Of a DNA stretch of 64,000 bases, positions 49,914 through 63,291 are shown one piece after another. The stretch lies in contig NC_092568.1 in NCBI RefSeq assembly GCF_037975245.1, positions 6,424,501 to 6,488,500 of the forward strand, written 5' to 3'. Numbering within the stretch: position 1 is the first letter of the stretch; each line of letters starts with the position of its first letter. The notes under the pieces were generated by a model. The model was not told where the DNA came from and ran no database searches. It saw nothing but the letters and a program-made list of their open reading frames with translations. Both the position numbers and the translations under genes were made by a program. The stretch comes from Apostichopus japonicus. Taxonomy: Eukaryota; Echinodermata; Holothuroidea; Aspidochirotida; Stichopodidae.

Positions 49914-52900
49914 GTAGGTCAAACATTCATTAATAATCATCTTTTTGCTACAATTTCTGATGTAAACTATACAATGTCATAAAGGTACACCAGGTCAGTA
50001 TTAATGAAAGCTTATTTTGTCAAATCCATTTGTTACAGGAGGATCTTTAAAATGTTATGTATACTGTAGTATCCGTTCTTACCGATATGAATTTAAGGTA
50101 TTTCATTAATCCTGTTACCTGCATTGATAGCAAAAGATTTCAGCTATATTTTTGTCTGAGAAGTTGTGTGTTTAATTAATGTGCTATTTATTTAAGATGG
50201 GTAGGAATGTCTTAAATTGACTGTTTGACGTATGACTGTCCTGCTAGTGGAGGTGATTTCTGATTAGCTTGCACAAGGTCTACAGTGTGTTAAATTATAG
50301 TGAAGCCCAACTCTAGTTGCATAAAGCAATGAATCATCACTATTAACATCCTAGAACAACTCTAACCATTAGAAGGTTTGAAACAGAGAAGGAAGTAACT
50401 TTTCAATGTTCTGCATAGGGCTTGTAGTGTATCAGTTACTTTTTTCTGCAGATAACCATTTATGGTGAGTATTAAAGGTTTGGGCCCTCATGCAGGTCAC
50501 TATACCTAGCTTGAGCAATGTGCAGTGTAAGCCGGTAGGTTGATTAAGCCTAACGCCTCTAAGGGCCCTCATGTAGGTCACTTTACCTAGCTTGAGCAAT
50601 GTGTAGTGTATGCAGGGCCCTCATACACGATATTTGCAAGAGTGAGCTGAATTTCTGGCTGTGATCAGAGCATGCAGTACATCAGTGAAATGTGAAAAAT
50701 CTGCATTCCATCTAAACATCTAAAACGAAATTGTTTAATATCCTCCTAGTCATGGTACATGTATTTGTTATGATAGTTACCCATAGAAACAGGCTACAGA
50801 CAAGATCAATAAATGTTAACTGTGATGATGTCACCACTCATGGTACAAACAGCAGCTTTAATGGTTCAACGTTCATGATAGTTGTAAACGTCAATTAATC
50901 ACCAGTGTGAGAATAAAATATGCATATTTAGCTGCATGGCAAATTGTTTATTATGAGGAAAGTTTAATAGCAAATGGTGTGGTTAGTCAGTGTCAAAATC
51001 TGTTTATATAAAGAAAGGTGTGATATATGCAAAGATTGTATTGATTTCATTGTATACCCAGGAAGGCTAAACATCCTCATACTGATATATATAGTAGTGA
51101 TGACTAACTCTATCCACTGTGTACCTTGAGTGCATGCATTGAAGGGGCATGGGTCATGAAATATAGTATGATTAATTTATTGTATTTATAACAGAGGGTT
51201 GTTAATATGTTGTTCCTGTTATTCAAATCAGTCCAGCACAAATACATTTCAGCTGGTTGGATTATTCTTACAAAAGATGAATGATGTCAAGAACAGCAAT
51301 TACTTTTCATATGTTTAAGTTTTAACAGCAATCTGAAGCATAACATTAAACTACAAGCACTTTTCATAGCAGGTGAGCAGGTGCATTTATAACTTATTGT
51401 GTTAAGAATCTTTCACAGCAGATGTACGATGGCTGATCATCAAAAGAGATTAGGCATCAAGCACCTCTACAGGTCAAGTACTATGACCTAGCTTTATATG
51501 CAAATTTGAAATAAGGCATCAACATAGCCTGATTTGAAAAGAGGGCAGGAAGGACTTGAGCATTGTCAATTGCTTGTTTCTTCATCTGTGCAAGCAGTCA
51601 GCTAGTAATAAGCCTAGCTGCTAGATATGTTGTAAAATATGTGAATGATCTGTTGGTTAACGATGTCTTCTTAATGCGCTGTAGGCAAAAGCCTATCACG
51701 ACAGTCGGCAACTTATGGTGGAGCCCGGGATTTGCCAGACAGTTACAATTTTCAGAGCTTTCTTATGGAGATCAAAGAAGTTATGTCTTTTATATTATAC
51801 TCCAAGCTAGCTTACATGAATCATGATCATCCATTCTGACTGGTGGGATTCTAGTTGTTTGTCACTCAGTCCTGATGGAAGATTCTGGGGTGTGGGCCTA
51901 AAAGTTTATGAACCCCATCAGAAGCTGTTTAATAATTGTTGATGAAACACACAACCACTTGCTACACAGTAAGATCCTTGTTTATAATGTTGCTTAAGAA
52001 ATAACACCAGCTCCATTCATTTTGACTTTCCTGTAATATGAGATCATAACATCACCAGCCTAATAATGCCAAAGGAAGTTCATTTCCTGTTAGTAATTGT
52101 ACTCTTTTCAATGTATAACAACTTGATTGCTTGCTTGAGACGTGGAGAAAGTATCATGTACACACCTTGTATTCAAAAGATTATTTTCTTTACTTGATGT
52201 GATTTATTTCTGCATTGACACTAGAAATAAAACAATCTAAAAGATAAAACATGGCGAGTGAATATTCCCCGTTGACATTTATGGTCCAGCAAATTGATGT
52301 CTTTATTCTACATAACGCATGGTGTGTCACATAGTCAGTGTAGTTGCCAACATGTGTCCTTCTTTCTGTTGTTTTGAGAAGCAAACCTTTTTTTCATTAT
52401 GTTTCCGTTTTTGTAACAGATTTCAAATTTATTACAGACCCATATGAGATCATATGACCCAACTTAGGTAGCAATTCAGACAAATATTTGGAACTTTTGC
52501 TTTTTTTTTTTTTTTTTTTCATAAAGGCATATACTGTCAGCAGTGAGCTGGATGAAATATGCAACCAACTGTAATTTATAAAGACATGAACAATGCTCCC
52601 TTATCTCTGTTTGTCTCAGTGAGGAAGTAATGAAGGAGTTGACATTTGATACAGATTCTCATCTTTGTTTTAGTCTGTTGTTTCTAGTAATTCCTGTCTT
52701 AGAACACCCACATGCCCTCCTACGCAAGAAAAAATGTCAAACTCTACAATCTTCAGATGATTACTGAGATTCTGGGAAATGAGGAGATTAAGTTAAGGTA
52801 TAAACATGAGAAAACAAAATGGGATTTTGCAAATGATATAAGTAAAATGATCTCCTACATTACAGGTAGTCTGTCTCCATGGATATGTGAATATAGAGTT

Positions 52901-53278
52901 ATAAGTTTATGTACAATGTCATAGTAACCCAGTCAGTTCTACTTCATAGTAGAAAGCTTTTATTTATGAACACAAGCTTTGTTTGATGTAATACATTATT
53001 TATGGCATTTTTCTTCATCTTGTTAGGTTTATGAAACTTATGCCGTTTCTCCTCCCTCCTTCCCAACAATGCTAGGCCACTGTTTCACAGTCTCTTTTCT
53101 CAGATTTTGTTTGTACAAGAAATAAGGTACACACCAGAAACATGTTTTCACCTTTATATTAAACATACTTTGATTCAGTATTAGTATTGTCTACTGTAAT
53201 ATTTACATCAGTTTTTGTTTTGTTATGCTTTAGAGAGAAACTTACACTTTCTTTCTGTTTTATGCTGCATGTACACAG
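49914..53278 (+). other. Region after last confident TTLL5 exon
   Basis: Holds a near 90-bp direct duplication at 50488-50610 (GGGCCCTCATG, CACTATACCTAGCTTGAGCA), a T-run at 52501-52519, and possible splice-bounded segments at 50452-50464, 52703-52798 and 53104-53126. No recognisable coding homology. Confidence 0.45.
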
Positions 53279-53344
53279 GAGGTGGTTCAGGTCAGCCTGT
53301 TTCAGCACTAGTTTACAAAGATCCTTCCAGTGGTGTACATATAG
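53279..53344 (+). CDS. TTLL5: Candidate TTLL5 3' exon
   Basis: Acceptor TGCATGTACACAG, donor ATATAG|GTATCA. 66 nt with phase 1 in and out, fitting the exon ending at 49913. Encodes GGSGQPVSALVYKDPSSGVH then I. No homology is recognised. A further in-phase segment could follow at 53398 (APRLFSIGGDLIAVLSKVHP then SSK and a stop at 53464) after a very short 53-base intron. Confidence 0.4.
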
Positions 53345-54550
53345 GTATCAAAGTTTTGTTGCAATGTTTCTCACATTAATGACACTAACCAACTCAGCAC
53401 CCAGACTCTTCTCAATTGGAGGAGACTTGATTGCAGTTTTGTCAAAAGTGCACCCATCAAGTAAATAAATCTTATAAATGACAGTAACTTGATTTTCCTT
53501 CTAAAGCATCCATGGTTCTTTTCATGTTGGATATTGTTATTTCAGTTTCTATTGCTCTCTATTGATAACCCACAGGTTAATTTACACATCCCAATAATCA
53601 ACTTTTAATTATTTTATCCAATGGTGGAGGCTGAGTTTAAATCACTTGTTCCATCCAATTAAGTAAATTTGTGCACTAAGTGCATAATGCTATCTGAGTT
53701 TCAAGATTACTAAAGGAGTACTCTTTTCATTCATTAAATGTATCCATTGTCCCTTACGCCCTCTTCTGCCTATGTTTTGCTGCTTTACCCTTCCAAAATT
53801 TGCTTCTTTCACAGGCTGCAACCCCCCCCCCCCCCTGCTTTATTGCTAAGGACCCAGAGCGCCATCTGGTTGTGTCACTGCGGTAATAAATCATGTATAA
53901 ATCTCCTTAAAAATAGTACTCTTCTTTTATTTCTGTTTTTGCAATGTACTTAAATTGACTGTTTCAGCTATAAAAAATAACAGACACATCTCTGACACTA
54001 GAGTGGGCGGTCTAGTCATAGCCATACTTTAACTTCTATGGTAGAACATCTTTGGATAGCATCCAACATAGTACATCTAAATATTTAATGCATTCTAAAT
54101 AAAGTAAGTTCTGAAGTCATAAGAGTCTTATATTTACTAGAATAGATATGCCAGCCACTTTTTGCCAGGGACATTTTACAAATGACAAAATAGGTGCAGA
54201 AATACACTCAGGACTGGTAGCAGTGGTGTTTAATGATAGACACAGTACATCAAAATTAATAATGTACTTTCCAGTTGACTCTTTAGATTCCCCTTGCATG
54301 ATGATAGCATATTTGTTGTCCTTAATGATAAGAACTTAATGCTACAGTCTACATACTCTGTGCTAGGGATTTATCAGGGTATGACATGTTTATTGGTGAG
54401 GACAGTTGGTCTTTAAACCTTAGTTTTCATGGCAGATAACCTCCTAAGGTTAATAAGATATTCAGGTAAGAAAGGAAAGCCTTGTTGCTCCCAGATTGAA
54501 TAGTAAGATTACATTTTGCAGATTGCTAATCATGGATTGATATTTTTCAG

Positions 54551-55100
54551 CATTACTTGAGTTTGAGTGGTGTCTTTGCTGACATGTATAAACATGAAAT
54601 AGTATTAGCTTACACAATGGAGGATGTAACAGCTCCAGGGACTAGAGGAATGATGGATGTGATCAAGGAATTTGCACTTCTTAAGGTGCAATCTATAGGC
54701 CTCTTGTCATGTGCGAATGTTTACAACATGATTACCAAGCCAATCATGATTGGATTTGGGTGAAGGATGTCAGGGTTCATGTCAGAAAAATTCCAGTGTT
54801 GAAAGAGGCATCATTTTTTTCATCTATAGTATGCATCGTGCAGTGTTTGTCTAATGTGTGATGTAGTTCAGTTAAAGTACAATGCACAGTATTTACCAGC
54901 AAGTTTGTAACTAAAATTAACCCAATCACATTATTTTATGCATCTAGTTATAGCCACACTTTCAATTGCAAATATCTGTATGAAATGATCTTTTTTGTTG
55001 CAAAAGTTGACAAAGGAAATGCATTCTATTGTTCATTGAATTGAATTTTCCTTTTGGTATGCCCAGTGATGATAATAAAGTGTTTTTTGTGTCTTAAATT
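54551..55100 (+). other. TTLL5: Candidate terminal exon and 3' UTR with poly(A) signal
   Basis: Acceptor TATTTTTCAG ends at 54550. In the phase needed after 49913 or 53344 the coding part would be only ALLEFEWCLC before a stop. In phase 0 it is open for about 70 residues, ending at 54763. An AATAAA at 55074-55079 is followed by a T- and GT-rich stretch, the usual arrangement of a cleavage site. No other poly(A) site in the area looks as good. Confidence 0.4.
55074..55079 (+). terminator. AATAAA poly(A) signal, probable end of TTLL5 transcript
   Basis: AATAAA followed within 10 bases by GTTTTTTGTGTC. It lies 300 bases after the last open frame and just ahead of a large minisatellite. Confidence 0.45.
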
Positions 55101-55139
55101 ATGCCCTTGTCTCCATTCTCCTGCAAATATATAATCTGG

Positions 55140-56856
55140 TAGTGAGATGCCTGAGTGAGAAGGGCGAACATCTCAGGGTCATTAATACATTGTACTTGCA
55201 CAGTAAAAGTCATGCTAGGAGGCTACAGTGTATCGAGTGTGTGATGCCTAAGTGAGAAGGACAAACAGGGTCATTTATACATTGTACTTGCACAGTAAAA
55301 GTCATGCTAGGAGGCTACAGTGTATCAAGTGTGTGATGCCTGAGTGAGAAGGGCGAACATCTCAGGGTCATTTATACATTGTACTTGCACAGTAAAAGTC
55401 ATGCTAGGAGGCTACAGTGTATCGAGTATGTGATGCCTAAGTGAGAAGGGCGAACATCTCAGGGTCATTTATACATTGTACTTGCACAGTAAAAGTCATG
55501 CTAGGAGGCTACAGTGTATCGAGTATGTGATGCCTAAGTGAGAAGGGCGAACATCTCAGGGTCATTTATACATTGTACTTGCACAGTAAAAGTCATGCTA
55601 GGAGGCTACAGTGTATCGAGTATGTGATGCCTAAGTGAGAAGGGCGAACATCTCAGGGTCATTAATACATTGTACTTGCACAGTAAAAGTCATGCTAGGA
55701 GGCTACAGTGTATCGAGTATGTGATGCCTAAGTTAGAAGGGCGAACATCTCAGGGTCATTTATACATTGTACTTGCACAGTAAAAGTCATGCTAGGAGGC
55801 TACAGTGTATCGAGTATGTGATGCCTAAGTGAGAAGGGCGAACATCTCAGGGTCATTTATACATTGTACTTGCACAGTAAAAGTCATGCTAGGAGGCTAC
55901 AGTGTATCGAGTATGTGATGCCTAAGTGAGAAGGGCGAACATCTCAGGGTCATTTATACATTGTACTTGCACAGTAAAAGTCATGCTAGGAGGCTACAGT
56001 GTATCGAGTGTGTGATGCCTAAGTTAGAAGGGCGAACATCTCAGGGTCATTTATACATTGTACTTGCACAGTAAAAGTCATGCTAGGAGGCTACAGTGTA
56101 TCGAGTGTGTGATGCCTAAGTTAGAAGGGCGAACATCTCAGGGTCATTTATACATTGTAATTGCACAGTAAAAGTCATGCTTGGAGGCTACAGTGTATCG
56201 AGTGTGTGATGCCTGAGTGAGAAGGGCGAACATCTCAGGGTCATTTATACATTGTACTTGCACAGTAAAAGTCATGCTAGGAGGCTACAGTGTATCGAGT
56301 ATGTGATGCCTAAGTGAGAAGGGCGAACATCTCAGGGTCATTTATACATTGTAATTGCACAGTAAAAGTCATGCTTGGAGGCTACAGTGTATCGAGTGTG
56401 TGATGCCTGAGTGAGAAGGGCGAACATCTCAGGGTCATTTATACATTGTACTTGCACAGTAAATGTCATGCTAGGAGGCTACAGTGTATCGAGTGTGTGA
56501 TGCCTGAGTGAGAAGGGCGAACATCTCAGGGTCATTTATACATTGTACTTGCACAGTAAATGTCATGCTAGGAGGCTACAGTGTATCGAGTGTGTGATGC
56601 CTAAGTGAGAACGGCGAACATCTCAGGGTCATTTATACATTGTACTTGCACAATAAAAGTCATGCTTGGAGGCTACAGTGTATCGAGTGTGTGATGCCTA
56701 AGTGAGAAGGGCGAACATCTCAGGGTCATTTATACATTGTAATTGCACAGTTAAAGTCATGCTAGGAGGCTACAGTGTATCAAGTGTGTGATGCCTGAGT
56801 GAGAAGGGCAAACATCTCAGGGTCATTTATACACTGCATTTGCACAGTAAAAGCAA
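55140..56856. repeat. Minisatellite, 97-bp unit, about 18 copies
   Basis: Unit words: TGATGCCTAAGTGAGAAGGG, CGAACATCTCAGGGTCATTT, ATACATTGTACTTGCACAGT and GTCATGCTAGGAGGCTACAG. Copies are highly alike, suggesting recent expansion. It begins about 60 bases after the AATAAA at 55074. Confidence 0.97.
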
Positions 56857-57518
56857 ACAGATTAGCCTTATAAACTAACAGATTTTATGATTTTGTACCA
56901 CCAAATTCGCAAATGCCTCTAATGAAATAAATTAAGGAACTAAAAATATCAAGCAGAAGTGTTTCTGTAGTTTTGGATGTGTTCAAGGCCTTTGGTATGC
57001 AGATCAAGGAACATCAACTCTTCTAATTAAGGATCAGCAAGCTTTGCAAATTATACCTGCATCTTTTCAGAATTGGGGGGGGGGGGGAAGTAACTTTGTT
57101 ATATATATTTTCAATAATCTTCAACCCTTATCCTAATATTAGTTACTATTTCAGTTCAGATCATATGACTGAAAGGTTAATTGCTCTCGCATTCTTCATA
57201 GGAAATTGTTGAACTTTTCCAGAAATGTGTCACTATATCAATTGAAAGAAATAGGACCCAAGATAACCAAAAGATTACTGAGTAATGGCAAATCCCTATG
57301 TTGGTTTAATGTAGCTTTGGCAAGTTGGTCTTGTTATTGAATGTAAATCAAACACATTATTTACCTTAATTGTGAATACATGACTTCCTAGTATTGTACA
57401 AAGCTACTCAGAATTTTACATTGACAATCCAGTTTCTGGATATTTGGTAATATTCAGGAAGAAATGGAACTTAGGTCTTTCCAACTTGTTTGATTCCATA
57501 ATAGTGCCAACCTGATTT
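56857..57518. other. Intergenic gap between two minisatellites
   Basis: AT-rich with a G-run at 57076-57087. No exon or element recognised. Confidence 0.4.
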
Positions 57519-58376
57519 CACATGATCCAGTGATGGTGACACCCAGATACATCATGATCCAGTGATGGTGACACCTAAATATCTCATGATCCGGTCATGG
57601 TGTAACCCTGTAACATCATGATCCAGTGATGGTGACACCCAGATACGTCATGATCCAGTGATGGTGACACCCAAATATCTCATGATCCGGTGATGGTGTA
57701 ACCCAGATACATCATGATCCAGTGATGGTGACACCCAAATATCTCATGATCCGGTGATGGTGTCACCCTGTTACATCATGATCCAGTGATGGTGACACCC
57801 AGATACATCATGATCCAGTGATGGTGACACCCAGATACATCATGATCCAGTGATGGTGACACCCAGATACATCATGATCCGGTGATGGTGTAACCCTGAT
57901 ACATCATGATCCAGTGATGGTGACACCCAGATACATCATGATTCAGTGATGGTGACACCCAAATATCTCATGATCCGGTGATGGTGTAACCCTGTTAAAT
58001 CATGATCCAGTGATGTTGACACCCAGATACATCATGATCCAATGATGGTGACACCCAGATACATCATGATCCAGTGATGGTGACACCCAAATATCTCATG
58101 ATCCAGTGATGGTGACACCCAGATACATCATGATCCAGTGATGGTGACACCCAAATATCTCATGATCTGGTGATGGTGACACCCTGATACATGATCCAGT
58201 GATGGTGACACCCTGATGCATGATCCAGTGATGGTGCCACCCTGATAAATCATGATCCAGTGATGTTGCCATCCTGATTTCTCATGATCGGTGTTGATTC
58301 CACCCTGATATCTCCGGATGAGTGATGGTGACACCCAAATATCTCATGATCCGGTGATGGTGCAACCCTGATACCT
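57519..58376. repeat. Minisatellite, about 32-bp unit, about 26 copies
   Basis: Unit words: ATCATGATCCAGTGATGGTG and ACACCCAGATAC, with variants ACACCCAAATATCT and GTAACCCTG. It ends about 60 bases before the hAT-like element at 58444. Confidence 0.95.
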
Positions 58377-58443
58377 GAAAAATATCTATAGATGAATGTT
58401 TTTGATTTTATATTTGGTATGATCTATATTCTAGAGTCTAGAC

Positions 58444-59883
58444 TAGTGTTGCTACGATAATCGTTTTCAATATCGGTATCGGCCGATATTTGCAATATCG
58501 GCAGCATATCGGTATCGGTAAAATTTTGCCTAATTGCCGATAACAGCAAACCGATATTGAACTTTTCTTTTTAACAGCAGAGCTACTCCTTTATACTTGC
58601 AATGATCTGTTAATCTGCCCAAGACGATCCATTTCTTTAGCGTCAGTTAAACTCAGATTGATTTTCGATTAATATCCATGGAAACCTGACCCTCCGTAAC
58701 CTCTAAAAACATGTCTACGGCGCGCGAATATAACCAATGACCTTCGTGAACCTTGGCCTACACACAGCATCAGTGCAGCATTATACACTGTACTAACAAT
58801 TCATTTCTCAAAGGCCTCCGTGAAAACCTTGAACATGATGTATAACTGCACAGTTCAGCAGTGTTGGAAAACCTTGTTCAATTTCCCGCGAACACAAAAT
58901 ACTGACAACTTTTTTTATTTAAATTGTCACGAAACTGATAAATTTTAAAATGACAAGTTAGAGTACCTATATAATGTTATAAAATGAAAAGAGATTTAAT
59001 CTGTCTTTCAATCTGTGCAACTTACAAACCTTCCGATATTATGAAACAAACAACGTTCAGCAAAGCCTTTTTTCTAGACTGCCGCCTAACAATGAATAGC
59101 GTGCACTATGCGTACATTTTTACAACTGCAGTGTTTAACCCTATACCCAACTACCACGGTACATGTGCTGCAAATTTTCCCAGGTACCTTCCCAAACAAC
59201 TGTGAGCTCATCCCCTGTGTAACACCTGTTTCTTAACATTTTTTGCACGTTGCCAGGGAACTTTTTAGTTACGTGAGATCCGTAACCGCCGAGGTGGTTA
59301 GGCTATTTGCCATACACTTAACTATGGTAGGATATTATTTTTTCCGTATTTTTGGAAATCCTAGAAAATACTTTCTTTTCCCCCGCTTAACAACAGATGT
59401 GGTCTTACGGTATATTCATAAATGGATGCACTAGAGCCTTGTTTACATGACATTAGTTGCATTTAGTACGATATGCCAGTTTTGTGTGAATTTTTCGAGA
59501 GTAAAATTGCTCGATCTTTCGTAATATTTGAAAGGTGTACCACCTTACTTTCCGTACACAATTGGTCATTTCTCTACTGATTTTCAGTTTTTTTTTCTCT
59601 ATACGGTCAAGTGAATAAGTTGTACATAGAGTATAAACTCAATAAATTATAACTTTTACATTGTGATCGACAGTTCGTAACCTAATTAAGATGCAATTTT
59701 GCAAGCATACGTTAACACTGTAAGCAACTTGTAAGTCTTTACAATGTTAAGGCTCACATTTACTGCGTCCAGTTTATTTTGTCTGTTAAAAAATATCGGT
59801 ATCGTATCGGTATCGGACCGATATTGGGATGATAATATCGGATATCGGCCAAAACCGATATTGGTGATATCGGCGCAACACTA
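58444..59883. mobile_element. hAT-like non-autonomous element with ATATCGG repeats
   Basis: Starts TAGTGTTGC and ends GCAACACTA, flanked by perfect 8-bp duplications GTCTAGAC at 58436-58443 and 59884-59891. The outer 130 bases on both sides are packed with (T)ATCGG / CCGATA words in both orientations. The interior, about 1.2 kb, has no recognisable transposase. Confidence 0.88.
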
Positions 59884-60053
59884 GTCTAGACCACTTCATT
59901 GTTTTTAGAGCCTTTGGATAACAAACATCAGAGGCAAAGTCAAATGATATTGACTAAATCTACTCAGGTATAGTTAATTCTTGGCCCACTGATACATCAG
60001 AAGATACAATGATACCAGCGTTTACCTTTTTCAACATTCATAACAGTCCCTAC

Positions 60054-61662
60054 TAGTGTTCGACCGATAATCGGTTAGATAATTGGCATCAGGCCGATTA
60101 TCAGACAATTGGTAAATAATCGGCATCTGCAAAATCCAAAATATTTGGAACCGATAATTACGTTCCACATAAAGGATTGTATTTTTCCGCATTTTTGAAT
60201 CACCACAACCACAACGGGAGAAAAATGTAGATCGTTCGATTCAACGCTATTCGTAGCCGTGGAAGGTGTGCTAATCAACCGTGTAACGGTATCGCAAGTC
60301 CCTCATGCGAGTTTGTACTAATGCTGCTCAATCTACTATCCAGTTTTGGCAGTTAACATCATGCAGTATACCCCCGATAAGCTTAGGGGGACGACTTAAA
60401 TATTTTTTTTCATTTCGCTTCTTGCATCTAACAAAACCTCCTGTTATCATGATTAACGATTGATAAGAAAGATTAATTGTCTTGACTAAATATAAAAACG
60501 AAATCAATATACTTTTGAACCACTTACCGTAGGTGAAAACTTGAAAGTGAAAACAATAATATTAGGCTTTGTTCATTGTGAGTTCTGTGTACATTAGGCT
60601 AGTCTGGCTAGAGAACGGTTGAGCTTCAGAACTGTTCAGTTTGAAAATGTGCCCAAGATTTTACCGATGGCATAAAAGGATGAAATCAAGGCGCCAACTT
60701 CTCCTAAAAATCCCTAAAAATGTTTGGCGGCAGTCCTCAGTAGTTCTACTGCATTACATTTTTTTTTGATTAGGCAAACATTCTTACGCATATTTTTGCG
60801 AAAAAACCCAAAGCAACTTTTTTTTGCTCTGACCGCATGTACCATACGTGCTAAAATAACCAACTTTCAGTAACTACAGTAAACTCCTTACTGCAACCTA
60901 CTAAAAGCAAGTCTGATTTCCAGTCACATGCGCGACAATGTCAATGAGACTTCAGTGTGTGATTTCTCCCACATGTAGTTAAGTCAATGGAGAAGCGCCA
61001 TTGACTTACTGTGTATGATCGTTTGAAATAACGTTCGAATGGAAGTTTAACCTCACACATGGTAATCATTGAAAACTTGAAGCAAACGTTCGGGATTGTT
61101 TTATTTTTCATAATAAAATAAAACTGTTAGCAAACTGCTTATCCACTAAAGAGCCTGTGTAAGAATATGTGTAAAAGTAAGTTGGCCTGACGTTTGATCC
61201 TGTTAGGATCGAAACGTCAGGCCAACTTACTTATACACATTATTTTTTTCATGTCAGATTATATATATTTCGATATCGGCTTACGAAATAACGAATATTT
61301 TATTACCATGCGATATACTTTTCACTTTATTTACGTGGGAGTTGCAACACTGATAATGGTTATAATACCAGCTGTGTTGTGGCAGGATTGCAATATTGCG
61401 ACTCCTTGTTATAAACGTACAGCACCCCATGTATGTATTACAGTGTTCTTTACTTGCTCCATTAATCTTTACTGTGAAACGTTAAGTCGTTCATTTACAT
61501 CTTTTATTGTAATCATTGAAGTTGGTAATCATGCATAACACTAAATCATAGTTTAGGCCAGTTCCACGAAAATGTTGAAATAATCGGTAAAAAGGTAATC
61601 GGCGTCACAGGGACTAATTGGTAATCGGTAAAAGCGATTATCATATAATCGGTCGATCACTA
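60054..61662. mobile_element. hAT-like non-autonomous element with AATCGG repeats
   Basis: Starts TAGTGTTCGACCGATAATCG and ends CGATCACTA, flanked by perfect 8-bp duplications GTCCCTAC at 60046-60053 and 61663-61670. Both ends carry clustered CCGATTAT/ATAATCGG words. The interior holds a near-perfect hairpin at 61167-61240. No transposase frame was recognised. Confidence 0.88.
61167..61240. repeat. Near-perfect inverted repeat (hairpin), about 34-bp arms
   Basis: Left arm contains AAGTAAGTTGGCCTGACGTT; right arm contains AACGTCAGGCCAACTTACTT; loop of about 4 bases near TGTT. Lies inside the element 60054-61662. Confidence 0.9.
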
Positions 61663-61670
61663 GTCCCTAC

Positions 61671-63291
61671 ACATTTCCTTACCTTCATTTTAAATGATCC
61701 ATAAAGTGTTGCTATTTTAGTGTTGTTAACTCTCTCCAAGACAACATCTAGCACATACAGTAGTTTTAGTGTGCAATTGGCATCACTATCCATGACATGC
61801 ATACCCAACAATGGAACTTTTGTTTTGAACAAGTTCAGTATACATGCAAAGTGTTTGTTATTAGGTGATAGTCAGTATGCTCTTTTACATGTTTGTACTG
61901 CTGCTGCCTCTAGACCCTGGCTAATAAACTCCTGTTGAAATACAACTTTATACCAACAGGAAGCAAGCTTGTCTTGGTCTTCAGGTATCAACACCTACAT
62001 GATTTAGCATGATGCTATCACAAAGTTCTAGCATTTATTTCCACTTTAGTTAAAATGACCTTGTATGCATCTGCAGATATCATTGTAGGATTGTTGAGAT
62101 CTATTTATTATTAGTGTACCTTGTGCAACTTAAAAGCAATGTGCCCTGTGAAAGTGAAAGCCTGGAAGAAACCATTTTGAGGATTATTGTAGGGTATGCA
62201 CGCACCCAGACTGTTTAACAGTAAAGATATTTCAAGTCTTGCTTTCATATGCCCCGAAGCTGTGAAGTGGTTGAATGCTGCGGCGCCTTTCATCTTGAAG
62301 AGACCTTGTATTTGGGTTTAGTGAATCTATAGAAAGTCTTAGCTCTCAACAAAGACAATTGTGGAACAAAAGAGACAGATCAGGGTAATCCATAGTAAGA
62401 AGCAGTTATGACTCATTGTTAACTAAAAAATGCACATTTTCAAGGGAAAATATCCTCTGGCAGGATCAACAAATTCCTGAACTGGATCAAAGTTAAGTCA
62501 ACTCTCGTGAATAGTGACATCATTCATAATAGTTGAGGGTGTTTTTATTGGACTTGATGATTTTGTTGAAATCATCGGAAGGTACCATAGATTTGAAATT
62601 GTGTCCCAGCATATTTGACTACTCCTCGTTTACAAACTGACTACGATTTTAAGAACAATTCCTAGCTTTATAAAGGTGACTGAAAATGTTACAAAATCAT
62701 CCTATATGTAAAAATTATTCATGTCAATGTTTAGATTGTTAATCTGACACTTTTAAACAATGGAGCTGTCATGTATTGTTCCTTGTAAACAATGCATAGT
62801 TACAGGATCCAAGGCTCTTTGTCACATGTAGGCCTATATGCTAATGTTAATTGGATGTTTCTTGCACATTCCTGATATGCTAATAAAATGGTTCCCAATT
62901 TTATCCCTAAACCACCCATGTTAAATCGAAACTTGCAAGATACAACTTGTGGGCGCCCTCTTGAATCAATAACAATTACAGCTAACAGTGAAAGACCAAC
63001 TATGGAGACTTTTCGATGAACATAAATTCCCACCATTTTTCATGTATGTAATCCTTAACCGACTCCAATTACATTGCTGTAATTAACTTTACCAATTTCG
63101 GACGTTAAGTAAGTGAAAAATGGGACGAAAAGTCAGCTTCTATTTCAGACATTCCTGAAACATTCCTAAGACATCAGGTGACCATGTGACGTCAACGTTT
63201 GTATACCTCACTCACAACTATACTTTTAGTGTGTAAAGTCGTATACTTGAGCTGCCAAAAACATCAACGATATTACTCCTTTTTCCTCAAA
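61671..63291. other. Intergenic, upstream of THAP gene
   Basis: No coding exon, repeat or element recognised. The promoter of the THAP gene should lie in its right part, but I see no clear TATA box. Confidence 0.4.

Noticed and set aside
50452-50464. 13-nt microexon with strong acceptor and GTGAGT donor
   Set aside because: Phase-compatible on entry, but its exit phase (2) leads to stops in the candidate exons tested; no protein evidence.
52703-52798. Exon encoding NTHMPSYARKNVKLYNLQMI onward
   Set aside because: Open only in phase 0, which does not fit the phase-1 end of the preceding TTLL5 exon; no homology recognised.
55140-58376. CRISPR-like regular arrays
   Set aside because: No unique spacers between repeats; these are head-to-tail minisatellites in an animal genome.
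61167-61240. Hammerhead ribozyme
   Set aside because: No CTGATGA core with a matching GAAA; the structure is a simple hairpin.
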